Positions 45,096 to 55,000 of a DNA stretch of 64,000 nt are shown here, one piece after another. The notes beneath the pieces were generated by a model. That model had not been told where the DNA came from. It did no database searches and saw nothing but the letters and a program-made list of their open reading frames with translations. Within the stretch, counting starts at the first letter, position 1. Each line of letters opens with the position of its first letter. Position numbers and translations under genes: made by a program. This DNA is from an uncultured Cytophagales bacterium (GTDB lineage: Bacteria > Bacteroidota > Bacteroidia > Cytophagales > Thermoflexibacteraceae): contig CALHUI010000017.1 of assembly GCA_938039675.1 (NCBI GenBank), forward strand, positions 27,492 through 91,491. Direction: 5' to 3'.

Positions 45096-46130
45096 TTATT
45101 TCTGATTGAAAAGAGTAGCTAATTCTTTGCTGTTTTCAAGATTCAAAGACGCAATATAGTCTGCATTTTGCTTAGCCCAAGGCTCTTGAGAAGCATACCA
45201 TTTCTCAAACTCTTCAGGTTCCGATACGACAATTACCATACGCATAGCAAAGTGTCCTTGACCACAAATCTCAGTACAAGCCAATTCGTAATTGAAATTA
45301 GGGTCGTTCAACTCTTTGCGCATTTCTTCTGTAGTCTTGGTAGGCGTAAACCAAAAGCTAGTAGGCATACCCGGCACTGCATCCATTTTCACACGGAAAT
45401 GAGGCATGAAAACACTATGCAATACGTCACGTGCGCGAATTTTCAATAATACGCTTTTCCCTTTTGGTAAATGGATTTCGCGTGGAGTAAAGTCATCAAA
45501 ATTAGACTTGTCAGTAGCAAAGTCCATACCTAACTGATTAGTAGCATCAATTTTGCGGTAGTCATACTTACCTATCTTACCGTCTTTGCCACCATAGCGA
45601 GTTATCCAGTTAAATTGCTTACCTACAATCTCAACTTGCAGGCTGTCATCGGGAGCAGGTGCAGTAATATCGCGCCATACCCACCATCCAGTGAGTACCA
45701 GCACCGTAAGAACAATTGCAGGAACTACTGTCCAAGCAACTTCCAACTTGGTATTATCTGGCCACCAGTAGGCGGTACGAGTTTCACGATAGCGGAAGAA
45801 GTAAGGGGACAGGAATAAGACAATATGTGTCAGGAAAAACACAACAAATGTAATAGCTGTTGTTATCCAAAACAGTTTATCAGTCAGCTTGCCATGCTCG
45901 GAAACAGCTTCGGGCAGGAAGTTTTCACTTGCCTTGCCTGAGTACCAGAAGATAAGCCCAAAGCCTACAAAGAAAAACAGAATAAACAAAAAGCTATTTA
46001 CGGCATTGCTGGTACCGACGCGCTTTTCTTGGTTACCTTTGGCAATATTTACCAAAGAAAGTATGCGGTATACCAAAGCAAACACGGCAATTACCAAAAT
46101 GCCACCCGTTAGAAGAAGAAGACCTGTCAT
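45096..46130 (-). CDS. coxB: Cytochrome c oxidase subunit II
   Basis: 344 aa. An extra N-terminal hydrophobic helix (LLLLTGGILVIAVFALVYRI), a second region LFILFFFVGFGLIFWYSG, and two transmembrane segments near residues 95-155 precede the periplasmic cupredoxin domain. The CuA site is complete: His in RARDVLHSVFMPHFRVKMDA and Cys-x3-Cys-x3-His-x2-Met in YELACTEICGQGHFAMRMVI. There is no C-terminal heme c domain, so electrons must come from the cytochrome subunits of complex III. The 80-base gap to actF contains a strong stem-loop. Confidence 0.96.
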   Translation of the reverse strand: MTGLLLLTGGILVIAVFALVYRILSLVNIAKGNQEKRVGTSNAVNSFLFILFFFVGFGLIFWYSGKASENFLPEAVSEHGKLTDKLFWITTAITFVVFFLTHIVLFLSPYFFRYRETRTAYWWPDNTKLEVAWTVVPAIVLTVLVLTGWWVWRDITAPAPDDSLQVEIVGKQFNWITRYGGKDGKIGKYDYRKIDATNQLGMDFATDKSNFDDFTPREIHLPKGKSVLLKIRARDVLHSVFMPHFRVKMDAVPGMPTSFWFTPTKTTEEMRKELNDPNFNYELACTEICGQGHFAMRMVIVVSEPEEFEKWYASQEPWAKQNADYIASLNLENSKELATLFNQK

Positions 46131-46175
46131 GTTGCTTTATTTAGAAATAATTAAACACTAAACGTTTGACAAAGT

Positions 46176-46201
46176 GTGCAGGCAAAAGGTTTTGCCTGCA
46201 C
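46176..46201. other. Stem-loop between actF and coxB
   Basis: Perfect 12-bp arms GTGCAGGCAAAA (46176-46187) and TTTTGCCTGCAC (46190-46201). The T-run (seven T) lies on the plus-strand side, while the minus-strand transcript has no U-run after the hairpin. It is therefore not a normal terminator for the operon and may act in RNA processing, stability or partial attenuation between act and cox genes. Confidence 0.5.
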
Positions 46202-46210
46202 GCAATTTTT

Positions 46211-47548
46211 TTAAATATGATGGTGCAAACTTTCTTGCAACATCGGGTGATTCTTAGCTATCAGAGGCGCTTTAGCCAATGCCTGTGCTATGACGAAAGC
46301 AAATACACCGGAGTAGATTAGTGCCAAACCTATCTCTAACAGACCTAAGCCACCATGCTCTTTCAAGGTTCCCGGGGTAATCATCAAGTAAAAATCTAAC
46401 CAATGCCCGATGATAACCGCATAACACACGATTTTTAAGATAATTGCTTTGCGCTTAGCATCGCGTGTCATCAGTGCCAAAAATGGGAAGAAAAAGTTTA
46501 AGAACAAATTAATGAAAATAAACTTACCGTATTGGTCACTGCGCAAACGTTCTACAAAATAGATAGTTTCCTCAGGAATATTTGCATAGTAAATCAGCAA
46601 AAACTGACTGAACCAAATATACGTCCAAAATACACTAAATGCAAATACGAACTTGCCTAAATCGTGCAGGTGGTTTTCATTAACCGCCTTCAAGTAGCCT
46701 GCATCTTTCAGGTATAGCACAGCAAGCGTAATGGTAGCAAGACCTGCTACAAACCAGCTTGCAAAGTTGTACCAACCAAACATGGTGCTGAACCAGTGCG
46801 TATCAATAGACATTACCCAGTCCCAAGCAGCTATTGAGGTTGTGATAGCAAAGAAAATAATGAACAAAGTGGCAATTACCTTCATTTTCCAGAAACGGTG
46901 CGTGCCACCTTCCAAATCCTCTGCCAAAGAATTTTTGCGAAGGAAGAAATAAAATCCGTACCAGCCGGCAATAAATATAATCATGCGGCCTACATAAAAC
47001 GGTAGATTCAAAAAGCCTTTCTTACCGGCAATAATTGGGTCATAATTAGGGCTATTAGGGTCCATAATAGAAGAATCTGTCCAATGGAAAATCTCATGAT
47101 AGCCCCAGGCAAACGAAGCAATCAGCAATACGGCTGCATAAGGCAGGAAACTGCCAAATGCTTCAGGCACGCGCTTCAGTACCGCAGACCACCCTGCATG
47201 TGCCGCATACTGAATAGCAGTAAAGAAAATGCCTACAATCGTAAGACCTATAAAGAATACGCTATTATGCCAAAAAGTTACTTTCAGGCGATTTGTCCAG
47301 TGATAGGCGTGCCCATGGCCGTGGTCGTTTCCTTCCGATACGGCAATGAAATCGCCACCGTTATTTGCTAAGGCATGACTGTCATGAGCGTGAGAATCGC
47401 CGCCTAAGGCTAGCATCGACACGCCAATAACAAACATGATGATACCAATCACGAGCACAGTAAAAATTGACTTTTTGGCTGTGTCGGAAAACACAAAGTT
47501 TTCTTCTATGTTATGATGATGTACTTCAGCTTTCATCGCATTAATCAT
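46211..47548 (-). CDS. actF: Alternative complex III subunit ActF (quinol-oxidising membrane subunit)
   Basis: 445 aa, ten or so transmembrane helices, NrfD/PsrC-like in the act context (start 47548, or ATG 47536 giving MKAEVHHHNIEE). Sequence features: SDTAKKSIFTVLVIGIIMFV, a His-rich periplasmic loop (HAHDSHALANNGGDF and NDHGHGHAYHWTNRLK), LPYAAVLLIASFAWGYHEIF and WDWVMSIDTHWFSTMFGWYN. ActF resembles ActC and lies in the membrane core. It is the last act gene, before coxB. Confidence 0.93.
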   Translation of the reverse strand: MINAMKAEVHHHNIEENFVFSDTAKKSIFTVLVIGIIMFVIGVSMLALGGDSHAHDSHALANNGGDFIAVSEGNDHGHGHAYHWTNRLKVTFWHNSVFFIGLTIVGIFFTAIQYAAHAGWSAVLKRVPEAFGSFLPYAAVLLIASFAWGYHEIFHWTDSSIMDPNSPNYDPIIAGKKGFLNLPFYVGRMIIFIAGWYGFYFFLRKNSLAEDLEGGTHRFWKMKVIATLFIIFFAITTSIAAWDWVMSIDTHWFSTMFGWYNFASWFVAGLATITLAVLYLKDAGYLKAVNENHLHDLGKFVFAFSVFWTYIWFSQFLLIYYANIPEETIYFVERLRSDQYGKFIFINLFLNFFFPFLALMTRDAKRKAIILKIVCYAVIIGHWLDFYLMITPGTLKEHGGLGLLEIGLALIYSGVFAFVIAQALAKAPLIAKNHPMLQESLHHHI

Positions 47549-47577
47549 AATTAAAATCTAACCATCAGCGCGCGCTG

Positions 47578-48228
47578 TTACGATTCGCCTTTCTGTAATT
47601 TTTGTACATAATGAACAACTTTCCAACGTTCTTCGGGCGAAAGCTGACTCTTATGAGGCCACATACGACCTTTTCCGTGTGTAATTACATGGAAAATATG
47701 ACCTTCGGACAGGGTTTTATACCGGCCGACAGAGTAGTTAGGAATACCTTTATATTGCTCGCCTACTTTACCGTCACCTTGTCCATTAATCCCATGGCAC
47801 GGCGCACAGAAGCCAAGATATAAGTGTTTGCCCTCCTCGATTATTTTACCGGCAGAATCCAACACAACAGGGTTTTTTAGAATGCGAGCCGCCATATCTA
47901 GGCTGTCTTTATGCAGCTCATAAATCAACAGCGGTTGGTCTTCAGAAGGCAGAACAGACTGAGTAGCGCCTACATAGTTTTGACGGGCCACGACCCCTTC
48001 AACAGGAGTCATCAAGTTGATTTTCTTCTTACCCTGATAGTCATTGAAAGGAGCAGAGTTATAGTAAGGACTGGTTTCATCCACCACTTGCGACAGTGGG
48101 TCATATGCAACCGAATGATACATCTGCGGGGCGTATTCTACGCCGGGGTCATCGCCACTTGCTCCCGTGCAGCTGGTCAGCAGCGCAGAAGCAACAACAA
48201 ACAATGTGATATATAATGCCTTAAACAT
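47578..48228 (-). CDS. actE: Alternative complex III subunit ActE (mono-heme cytochrome c lipoprotein)
   Basis: 216 aa. Lipobox ASALLTSC gives a lipidated Cys near residue 20. The heme c site is YLGFCAPCHGINGQGDGKVG with CAPCH near residue 142, and the distal Met lies in HGKGRMWPHKSQLSPEERWK. The N-terminal 110 residues carry MYHSVAYDPLSQVVDETSPY and LMTPVEGVVARQNYVG, typical of ActE. It passes electrons to the oxidase. Confidence 0.95.
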   Translation of the reverse strand: MFKALYITLFVVASALLTSCTGASGDDPGVEYAPQMYHSVAYDPLSQVVDETSPYYNSAPFNDYQGKKKINLMTPVEGVVARQNYVGATQSVLPSEDQPLLIYELHKDSLDMAARILKNPVVLDSAGKIIEEGKHLYLGFCAPCHGINGQGDGKVGEQYKGIPNYSVGRYKTLSEGHIFHVITHGKGRMWPHKSQLSPEERWKVVHYVQKLQKGES

Positions 48229-48248
48229 GATTTTAAACGAGCTTGGAA

Positions 48249-48872
48249 TTAACGATGAGTTGAAATTCGGCTTGAACGAGTTACACCGTTGGTAAATAAA
48301 TCTACCATATAGCTAATGAAAGAAGGAGATTTCTCCTCATCCGCAAAATCACGACGATATACTTCCTCTGCGTGAGCTTCTTTGAACAAAGATGAAATTT
48401 GTTCTTCGGATAGCTTATTGGCAGCCAAATCAACAGCTACAATGTGTTTATCGTCTGTTGCCCGAATATCAAAAATGCGCGGTACTTTGTAGGGTTTCAA
48501 ATCTCTGGTAACTAAGAAAGTGCCAACCATTCCGAAAGCTGCAAGCAATACCGTCATTTCAAAGCTGACCGGCACAAAGTCTGGAACAGCCAAGTAAGAC
48601 TTACCGCCAATAATCATTGGCCAATCAATAGCCATCATTGAAACCTGCATAGTAATGGCAAGTGTGGTTCCCAGCGCGCCAAAACCGAATGCGGCTTTGG
48701 GCATCCAAGAACGCTTGTAGCCAAGCGCATGCTCCAGACCGTGTACAGGATACGGTGAATATACCTCATGTATTTTCACACCTTTGTCGCGCATATCTTC
48801 AATACCATGCAGCAAATCGTCATGGTCGCTGAATACGCCGATTAAATAGTGCTTATCTTTTTCCATTGCCAT
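48249..48872 (-). CDS. actD: Alternative complex III subunit ActD (DUF3341)
   Basis: 207 aa. DUF3341 pattern: YLIGVFSDHDDLLHGIEDMR, KIHEVYSPYPVHGLEHALGY then two transmembrane helices (GFGALGTTLAITMQVSMMAI and FEMTVLLAAFGMVGTFLVTR), and the C-terminal LFKEAHAEEVYRRDF. ActD is a small membrane subunit with a cytoplasmic domain. It sits 14 bases from actC. Confidence 0.95.
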   Translation of the reverse strand: MAMEKDKHYLIGVFSDHDDLLHGIEDMRDKGVKIHEVYSPYPVHGLEHALGYKRSWMPKAAFGFGALGTTLAITMQVSMMAIDWPMIIGGKSYLAVPDFVPVSFEMTVLLAAFGMVGTFLVTRDLKPYKVPRIFDIRATDDKHIVAVDLAANKLSEEQISSLFKEAHAEEVYRRDFADEEKSPSFISYMVDLFTNGVTRSSRISTHR

Positions 48873-48886
48873 AATTGATACATTGT

Positions 48887-50317
48887 TTATTTGGCTTCTA
48901 CTGTATTTTCTTCTAACTGTGGTAAAGGTTCATTCACAAGTGTGCGGCGTGCACGATACACTTTGGAGTTGCTGTCTTTCAAAACTGCCTTTACCTCTGC
49001 CATATTTACTACCGGGAAGAATTTAGCAAACAGGAAGAACAGGAAGAAGAACAAGCCAAAGGTAAATACATATGACATGATGTCGTGAATAGTCGGAGTG
49101 AAATACACCCAGCTTGAAGGCAAGTAGTCGCGGTGCAGAGAGGTAACAATAATTACAAAGCGCTCGAACCACATACCGATATTTACAATGATAGACAGGA
49201 AGAATGTCCAAACCAAACTGGTGCGTATTTTCTTAATCCAGAATAACTGAGGAGAAATCACGTTGCAGGTCATCATTGCCCAATAAGCCCACCAGTAAGG
49301 CCCGGTAGCGCGGTTGATGAATGCATATTGTTCATATTCTACACCGGAATACCATGCAATAAAGAACTCTGTTGTGTAAGCTATACCTACGATAGAGCCC
49401 GTTACAATAATGATAATATTCATCATTTCAATGTGCTCCATCGTGATGTAGTCTTCCAAGCGATACACCTTGCGAATTACCAGCATCAGCGTCAATACCA
49501 TTGCAAAACCGGAGAAAATCGCACCGGCAACGAAGTACGGCGGGAAGATGGTAGTATGCCAACCGGGAATAACAGAAGTTGCAAAGTCAAAACTTACGAT
49601 GGTGTGTACAGAAAGTACAAGCGGTGTGGAAAGACCTGCCAGAATCAGAGATACAGCTTCATAGTGCATCCAGTCTTTGGCAGAACCTGTCCATCCGAAG
49701 CTAAGGACGCCATAGAAGAAACGTGATGCTGCTGAGGTAGCACGGTCGCGGATAGTCGCAAAATCTGGAATCAAACCTACGTACCAGAAGACTAATGATA
49801 CTGAGAAGTAGGTAGAAATTGCGAACACGTCCCACAAAAGCGGTGAATTAAAGTTTACCCACAGAGAGCCAAACGTATTGGGCAATGGCAATACCCAGTA
49901 GGCACCTACCCACGGACGACCCATGTGAATTACTGGCCAGAATGCCGCACAGATAACAGCAAAAATAGTCATCGCTTCTGCTGCGCGGTTGATGGAAGTA
50001 CGCCACTTCTGACGGAACAGCAACAAGATAGCTGAAATCAGTGTACCAGCATGACCAATACCTACCCACCATACGAAGTTGGTAATGTCCCAAGCCCATT
50101 GAACGGTCTTATTAAGACCCCAGCGACCAATGCCGTTCCAAGCTAAATCGCCTACAAAGTAACCACCTGTACCTAATAAGATGATTGAGATAGCCATGCA
50201 GATAAACCACAACCGAGTAGGCTGATTCTCTACGTGGCGAGCAATGTCATTGGTAACATCTTTAATGGTTTTTCCGCCTGTTACCAACGGTTCCCTTACT
50301 TCAGATATAATTTGCAT
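48887..50317 (-). CDS. actC: Alternative complex III subunit ActC (NrfD/PsrC-like membrane subunit)
   Basis: 476 aa with about ten transmembrane helices. Family pattern: [80 protein letters not shown] and [20 protein letters not shown]. The conserved His and Asp/Glu residues in helices are thought to form the quinol site and proton path. It pairs with ActB as NrfD pairs with NrfC. The C-terminal tail is charged and cytoplasmic. Confidence 0.96.
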   Translation of the reverse strand: MQIISEVREPLVTGGKTIKDVTNDIARHVENQPTRLWFICMAISIILLGTGGYFVGDLAWNGIGRWGLNKTVQWAWDITNFVWWVGIGHAGTLISAILLLFRQKWRTSINRAAEAMTIFAVICAAFWPVIHMGRPWVGAYWVLPLPNTFGSLWVNFNSPLLWDVFAISTYFSVSLVFWYVGLIPDFATIRDRATSAASRFFYGVLSFGWTGSAKDWMHYEAVSLILAGLSTPLVLSVHTIVSFDFATSVIPGWHTTIFPPYFVAGAIFSGFAMVLTLMLVIRKVYRLEDYITMEHIEMMNIIIIVTGSIVGIAYTTEFFIAWYSGVEYEQYAFINRATGPYWWAYWAMMTCNVISPQLFWIKKIRTSLVWTFFLSIIVNIGMWFERFVIIVTSLHRDYLPSSWVYFTPTIHDIMSYVFTFGLFFFLFFLFAKFFPVVNMAEVKAVLKDSNSKVYRARRTLVNEPLPQLEENTVEAK

Positions 50318-50349
50318 ATGCTGTAAGTTTTAATTTCCTCTAATGTTGA

Positions 50350-53300
50350 TTATGCCTGCGCTTTATCCTTATTGCGGACTTTGGTCAGGTAATATACGTT
50401 TGGTTTGGTGCTGATTTCGGAAAGAACATTGTATGCACGCTCTTTCACTTCGTTATCAAGCAGCTTGGAAATGCGAGATGAAGGGTCGTTCAAGTCGCCA
50501 AATACGATTGCATCTGAAGGACAAGCGGAAGCACATGCCGTGTTGATTTCTCCATCTACCGGGCGGCGTTGTTCGCTTCGGGCTTTCAACTTGCCAGACT
50601 GGATGCGCTGCACACACAATGAGCATTTTTCCATCACACCGCGTGAACGAACGGTAACATCCGGGTTCAATACCATCCGACCTAAATCGTTATTCATGTG
50701 ATAGTCGAACTCATTGTTCTGATGATACTTAAACCAGTTAAAGCGACGCACTTTGTATGGGCAGTTATTTGCACAATACTTCGTACCTACGCAGCGGTTA
50801 TAGGTCATCTGGTTCAAACCTTCTGAACTGTGTGTGGTAGCAGCCACCGGACATACCGTTTCGCAGGGTGCATTGTTACAATGCTGGCACATCATCGGCT
50901 GGAATACTACTTCCGGATTTTCGGAGGCAATTTCCAAAGCATCGTAATCCTTAGGGGCACCATCCGAGCTATAATAACGGTCGATGCGAATCCAGTGCAT
51001 TTCACGACGATTGATAATTTCTTTCTTACCAACAATCGGTACGTTGTTTTCAATGTGGCAAGCTACTACGCAGGCAGAACAACCTGTGCAAGAGTTCAGG
51101 TCAATGGCCATACCCCAGTGGTGGTTAGCATATACGTGAATATCTGCTGCACCGGAAGAAACACCAAGGGCTTCTTTGCGATTTTCCCATAAGGTTTTCT
51201 CGTAGTCGGTCAGTTCGCCCGATTTTTTGCCGTAACCGTCGCCACGGATATCCCATATGGAAATGTCTGTCGGACGCTCTTTGCCTTTATAGGTAGCAAT
51301 CATCGGCTCATAACGACCGGCTTTGGGATTCTTTACATATTCTGCCAATATTGTTTCTTGAATGATGCTTTCGCGCCCCATAAAGGTTTCGTGCGTTTGT
51401 GTCTGTGCCAAACGAACGCGCTCTTCAACTTTCTCTAATTTTACATCTTTCAGATTGGCAAAACGAACCGCATCGCCCAGCATAGAGGCTAGAGGATAGG
51501 CATTAGCACCACCGGCTTCGGTAGCCACTTTACCTGCATCTTTGCGGCCAAAGCCAATGGCAACCGCTACGGTTTCTTTTGCCTGACCGGGTTGGATGAG
51601 CACAGGCAGTTCAACGGTGTGCTTACCTACGGTCAGTTTACCCATCTGGGTTTTACCTTCTTTTTGAGAGAAACCTAATTGGGTAGCCAAAGAAACAGGG
51701 ATAGAAATATAGTTGCCCCAACAAGCCTTAGAAATCGGGTCTGGTGTTTCGTGCAAGTAAGGGTTGTTAGCTTGTGTACCTGTACCAATCGCTACTTTTT
51801 GATAGATAACTAACTCCATAGCATTTCCGGCTTTGTAGTTAGAATCTATCTGTGCCGCTACCGCATTTATATCAACAGCGCCGGCAGCAGCAGATTTTTC
51901 AAATACAGAAGTATATCCACCCAAATCGACAGGTTCAAATACACCATTGTGCAATGAGCGATTCCAGAAAGACTCGAACTCTGTTTCTTTATTCTGCAAT
52001 TTAAACAAGTTGGCTTTCCAGAAGTTGCGGATAAAGGTATAATAGTCGGTAGTAGAACCAGCCCATGTCAGCAGCGATTGCTGTGACTGACGGGTATTGA
52101 AAATACGGGCAATTGTAGGTTGGCCAAGGCTGAAATGACCTTTTTTAGGCTCTGCATCGTTCCATGATTCTAAGAAATGGCTGTCTGGTGCATGGTAGCT
52201 GCAGAGTGAAGTGGTTTCATTCAAGCGATCGGAAATACCAACAGTCAGTTGCACTTTTTTGCCTTTCAACGCTGCCTCCAAGGAATTCCCCATCGGGTAG
52301 TCATACACAGGGTTTGCATTCAAGAAAATAACAGCCTGTACAGCACCGCTTTCCACTTCTTTTACAAAGGCTACCATTTCGGCATCGTTACCTCTCTTTT
52401 GGAAAGAAGGAACGGCAGTGTCAATGGTTGAGCCGTAGCTTTCCAGCATCTCGTTAATGGCATTAACCATTAACTGGACGTTTACATCGTTTGAGTTGCT
52501 TACTACCAAAGACTTGCCTTTGGTGCTCCAAAGTTTGTCGGCAGCCGACTCCAAATAAGGCACTTTTACATCTGACACCTGAACAGTTGCTTTACCGGCT
52601 TTCTGAGCAATCAGATTATAAAGTTTAGCAACTGCTAAACCTTCCTGAGAAGGTTTAATTGGTGTGCGATAGTCAGCAGTAGCACCTGTAATGCTCATAA
52701 TAGACTCAAAAGCATACAAGCGCGACATGGTTTTCTTGTCTTTACCGATTTTACGGGTTGCGTTGAATTGCTTGGCATATTCAACAGGAGAAATCCATGT
52801 TCCTAAAAAGTCAGCACTAAATGTTACAATGGTTTCGGCCTTATCAAAGTGATAAGAAGGAATTATAGCTTTACCGAATTGCTGCGCATTAGCTTGCAAA
52901 ATTCCGTGTGCAGAAACTTGGTCGTATGATACGTGCTTGGTTGTAGGATATTTGGCAATAAACTCATTAATCACTCCTTGCGTAGAAGGGCTCATAATAG
53001 TATTACTCACAATGCGAATTTGACCACCTGCCTGTGCAATTTGCGACAATTGGTCGGTAATTTCTTTGTCTATGGTAGCCCAGTCAGTTTCTTTACCACC
53101 TTTTGAAGGAGCCTTAGCTTTCTCAATATCATACAGCGACATGATAGAAGCTGTGGCTGTAGCGCTTATACCGCCTTTAGTAACATTAGAGAAAGTGTTT
53201 CCTTCAATGAATATAGGACGGCCGTCGCGAGCTTTTACTACCACAGAGCAATAGTCGCTGCCATCCAAAAATGTAGACGCATAGTAGTTAGATATGCTTG

Positions 53301-53559
53301 GGTCTACCGATTCAGGCTTGTTCAGCCATGGAATAGCCTTCTTAACGGGTGCTTCACAAGCAGCCAGCGATACGGCGGCTACGCTGAAACCCATCAATTT
53401 CAGGAAATCGCGACGGGTAGGTTCTGCAGATTCATTATCGCCATAGCTGTCTTTGATAGGAAGGTAATGCGGAAACTCTTTTTCTGCATACTTCACGAAC
53501 TCTGCATCGTTTGTAAGTTCTTCAATACCTTTCCAATATATTTTTTTTGTCTCTTCCAT
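50350..53559 (-). CDS. actB: Alternative complex III subunit ActB (molybdopterin-oxidoreductase-like, iron-sulfur)
   Basis: 1069 aa. An N-terminal Tat-like motif is internal (EPTRRDFLKLMGFSVAAVSL) and is followed by a lipobox-like SLAAC, consistent with a lipid-anchored periplasmic subunit. Residues to about 740 are a molybdopterin-oxidoreductase-like fold (B1) that in this family lacks the Mo cofactor. The C-terminal B2 part carries iron-sulfur motifs: LNSCTGCSACVVACHIENNV, MMCQHCNNAPCETVCPVA, YNRCVGTKYCANNCPYK and MEKCSLCVQRI with ACASACPSDAI. These should bind three [4Fe-4S] and one [3Fe-4S] clusters by homology. Confidence 0.97.
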   Translation of the reverse strand: MEETKKIYWKGIEELTNDAEFVKYAEKEFPHYLPIKDSYGDNESAEPTRRDFLKLMGFSVAAVSLAACEAPVKKAIPWLNKPESVDPSISNYYASTFLDGSDYCSVVVKARDGRPIFIEGNTFSNVTKGGISATATASIMSLYDIEKAKAPSKGGKETDWATIDKEITDQLSQIAQAGGQIRIVSNTIMSPSTQGVINEFIAKYPTTKHVSYDQVSAHGILQANAQQFGKAIIPSYHFDKAETIVTFSADFLGTWISPVEYAKQFNATRKIGKDKKTMSRLYAFESIMSITGATADYRTPIKPSQEGLAVAKLYNLIAQKAGKATVQVSDVKVPYLESAADKLWSTKGKSLVVSNSNDVNVQLMVNAINEMLESYGSTIDTAVPSFQKRGNDAEMVAFVKEVESGAVQAVIFLNANPVYDYPMGNSLEAALKGKKVQLTVGISDRLNETTSLCSYHAPDSHFLESWNDAEPKKGHFSLGQPTIARIFNTRQSQQSLLTWAGSTTDYYTFIRNFWKANLFKLQNKETEFESFWNRSLHNGVFEPVDLGGYTSVFEKSAAAGAVDINAVAAQIDSNYKAGNAMELVIYQKVAIGTGTQANNPYLHETPDPISKACWGNYISIPVSLATQLGFSQKEGKTQMGKLTVGKHTVELPVLIQPGQAKETVAVAIGFGRKDAGKVATEAGGANAYPLASMLGDAVRFANLKDVKLEKVEERVRLAQTQTHETFMGRESIIQETILAEYVKNPKAGRYEPMIATYKGKERPTDISIWDIRGDGYGKKSGELTDYEKTLWENRKEALGVSSGAADIHVYANHHWGMAIDLNSCTGCSACVVACHIENNVPIVGKKEIINRREMHWIRIDRYYSSDGAPKDYDALEIASENPEVVFQPMMCQHCNNAPCETVCPVAATTHSSEGLNQMTYNRCVGTKYCANNCPYKVRRFNWFKYHQNNEFDYHMNNDLGRMVLNPDVTVRSRGVMEKCSLCVQRIQSGKLKARSEQRRPVDGEINTACASACPSDAIVFGDLNDPSSRISKLLDNEVKERAYNVLSEISTKPNVYYLTKVRNKDKAQA

Positions 53560-53619
53560 TACTCAGTTGTCAAAGTTTTACGAAACAGTGCTTTTAGGTT
53601 GTCTTGGGTTGGTCTGTGA

Positions 53620-54918
53620 TTAATAGTGGCACTTCGCACATTCCAAACCGCCAATGTCTTCTACTTTCATCGGAGATTTTGAAGACTTGGCATGTAATTG
53701 TACCAAGTTATCATAGTAGGCGTTGTCCTTCGTATTAACTTCTGTTTTGCGATGACAATCGATACACCAACCCATTGTAAGCAGGGATGCCTGCTGAACA
53801 ACTTCCATTTCTTTGATATTACCGTGGCAGTTTTCGCAATCCAGACCGGCTACTTTAACGTGTTGCTGGTGATTGAAATATGCCAAGTCAGGCAGGTTGT
53901 GTACACGCACCCATTGGATAGGCTCGTCTTTCTCGATATGTTCATAAATTTTCTGAATAATAGGCGAAGTTGTTTTGATTGCGTTGTGGCAATTCATACA
54001 GATATTGGCAGAAGGAATATTTGCCGATTTTCCTTTTTCTACACCTGTGTGGCAATACTTACAGTCAATTTCGTATTGACCTGCATGTAATTTGTGAGAG
54101 AAAGGAATGGGCTGTGTTGGTGCATAGCCTTGTTGCACACCAATAGTAATAAGTCCTTCTACGGTTGCTTTTAATACCAATGCCACAAAAACAAAGGCAG
54201 TAATACCAATAAATGCTTGACTTTTGAATATGCCTGCCCAATCTATGCGTTGGTTGAGCAATTCCCTGTCTTCCTCAGAAAGGTTGGCTTCTTTCTTTAA
54301 ATATTTGCTCAGAGTAGCAGCCATTAGGGCAAGTACGGCAAGCGTAATAATCAGCAGGAAAGCCAAACCAGCTATAATAGCTGTCAGCAGGCCAGAGTTA
54401 GAACTTCCACCCATACCCGTGGCAGCAACAGCATCACCTCCTCCGACTGTAGGGGCAGCAGCTGTTGCAGGGCCTTTGATGGTTTCTGCCTGCACCCATG
54501 AAAGAATGGCTTTTACCTCATCGTCTTTCAAAAAATCGTGATTAGGCATGTACTGTTGGTACTCTTTGTAGAGAGCAACTGCATAAGCATCCCCGCTTTC
54601 AATGACTCGCTGCGGATACTTAATAAAATTAATCAACCATGGTACGGTACGCCTCTCATGTACTTTTGCCAAAGCAGGGCCAACGATTTTTTCATGTACC
54701 GCGTGACACTGCTTACAGTTAGCATCAAAAAGACCTTTTCCCTGGTCAATAATAGCCTGGTCAGCGGACAATCCCGCCGCACCGCTCGCAGCAGCAGGCG
54801 CACTATCGGCAGCCCCTCCATCTCCTCCACCGTCTTGTGCAAACGTTGGGACAGAAAATGCAAGAGCACACCAAACAACTAACGCCATTAGAGATGAGAA
54901 CTTAAACCTGAGCATCAT
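53620..54918 (-). CDS. actA: Alternative complex III subunit ActA (multi-heme cytochrome c)
   Basis: 432 aa from ATG 54918 (MMLRFKFSSLMALVVW and a signal peptide ending FAQ); an earlier reading to 54999 would lie upstream of the promoter. Six CxxCH heme sites are visible: CKQCH near residue 67, CKYCH near 286, CMNCH near 306, CENCH near 360, CIDCH near 389 and CAKCH at the extreme C-terminus. The first belongs to an N-terminal class-I cytochrome c domain (QGKGLFDANCKQCHAVHEKI), followed by a Ser/Ala linker and a transmembrane helix (GLLTAIIAGLAFLLIITLAV). The other five form the usual penta-heme domain. First gene of the operon. Confidence 0.94.
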   Translation of the reverse strand: MMLRFKFSSLMALVVWCALAFSVPTFAQDGGGDGGAADSAPAAASGAAGLSADQAIIDQGKGLFDANCKQCHAVHEKIVGPALAKVHERRTVPWLINFIKYPQRVIESGDAYAVALYKEYQQYMPNHDFLKDDEVKAILSWVQAETIKGPATAAAPTVGGGDAVAATGMGGSSNSGLLTAIIAGLAFLLIITLAVLALMAATLSKYLKKEANLSEEDRELLNQRIDWAGIFKSQAFIGITAFVFVALVLKATVEGLITIGVQQGYAPTQPIPFSHKLHAGQYEIDCKYCHTGVEKGKSANIPSANICMNCHNAIKTTSPIIQKIYEHIEKDEPIQWVRVHNLPDLAYFNHQQHVKVAGLDCENCHGNIKEMEVVQQASLLTMGWCIDCHRKTEVNTKDNAYYDNLVQLHAKSSKSPMKVEDIGGLECAKCHY

Positions 54919-54969
54919 TGTGTAGTTGAATAGTATGTTAATGTTATAATTCGCACTCATATGCTTTTG

Positions 54970-55000
54970 CAAAAGTAATTGCCGAAATACTGATAACAAA
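54970..55000 (-). promoter_or_regulatory. Promoter of the act-cox operon
   Basis: On the minus strand TTTG at 55000-54997, a 19-base spacer, then TACTTTTG at 54977-54970, a full match to the Bacteroidota consensus. Predicted start near 54963, leader about 45 bases to ATG 54918. The rest of 55001-55180 is AT-rich with nothing else supported. Confidence 0.7.

Noticed and set aside
46176..46201. Intrinsic terminator between actF and coxB
   Set aside because: The T-run lies on the plus-strand side only; the operon runs on the minus strand.
54919..54999. Longer start for actA
   Set aside because: It lies upstream of and within the predicted promoter, and the signal peptide begins at 54918 or 54915.
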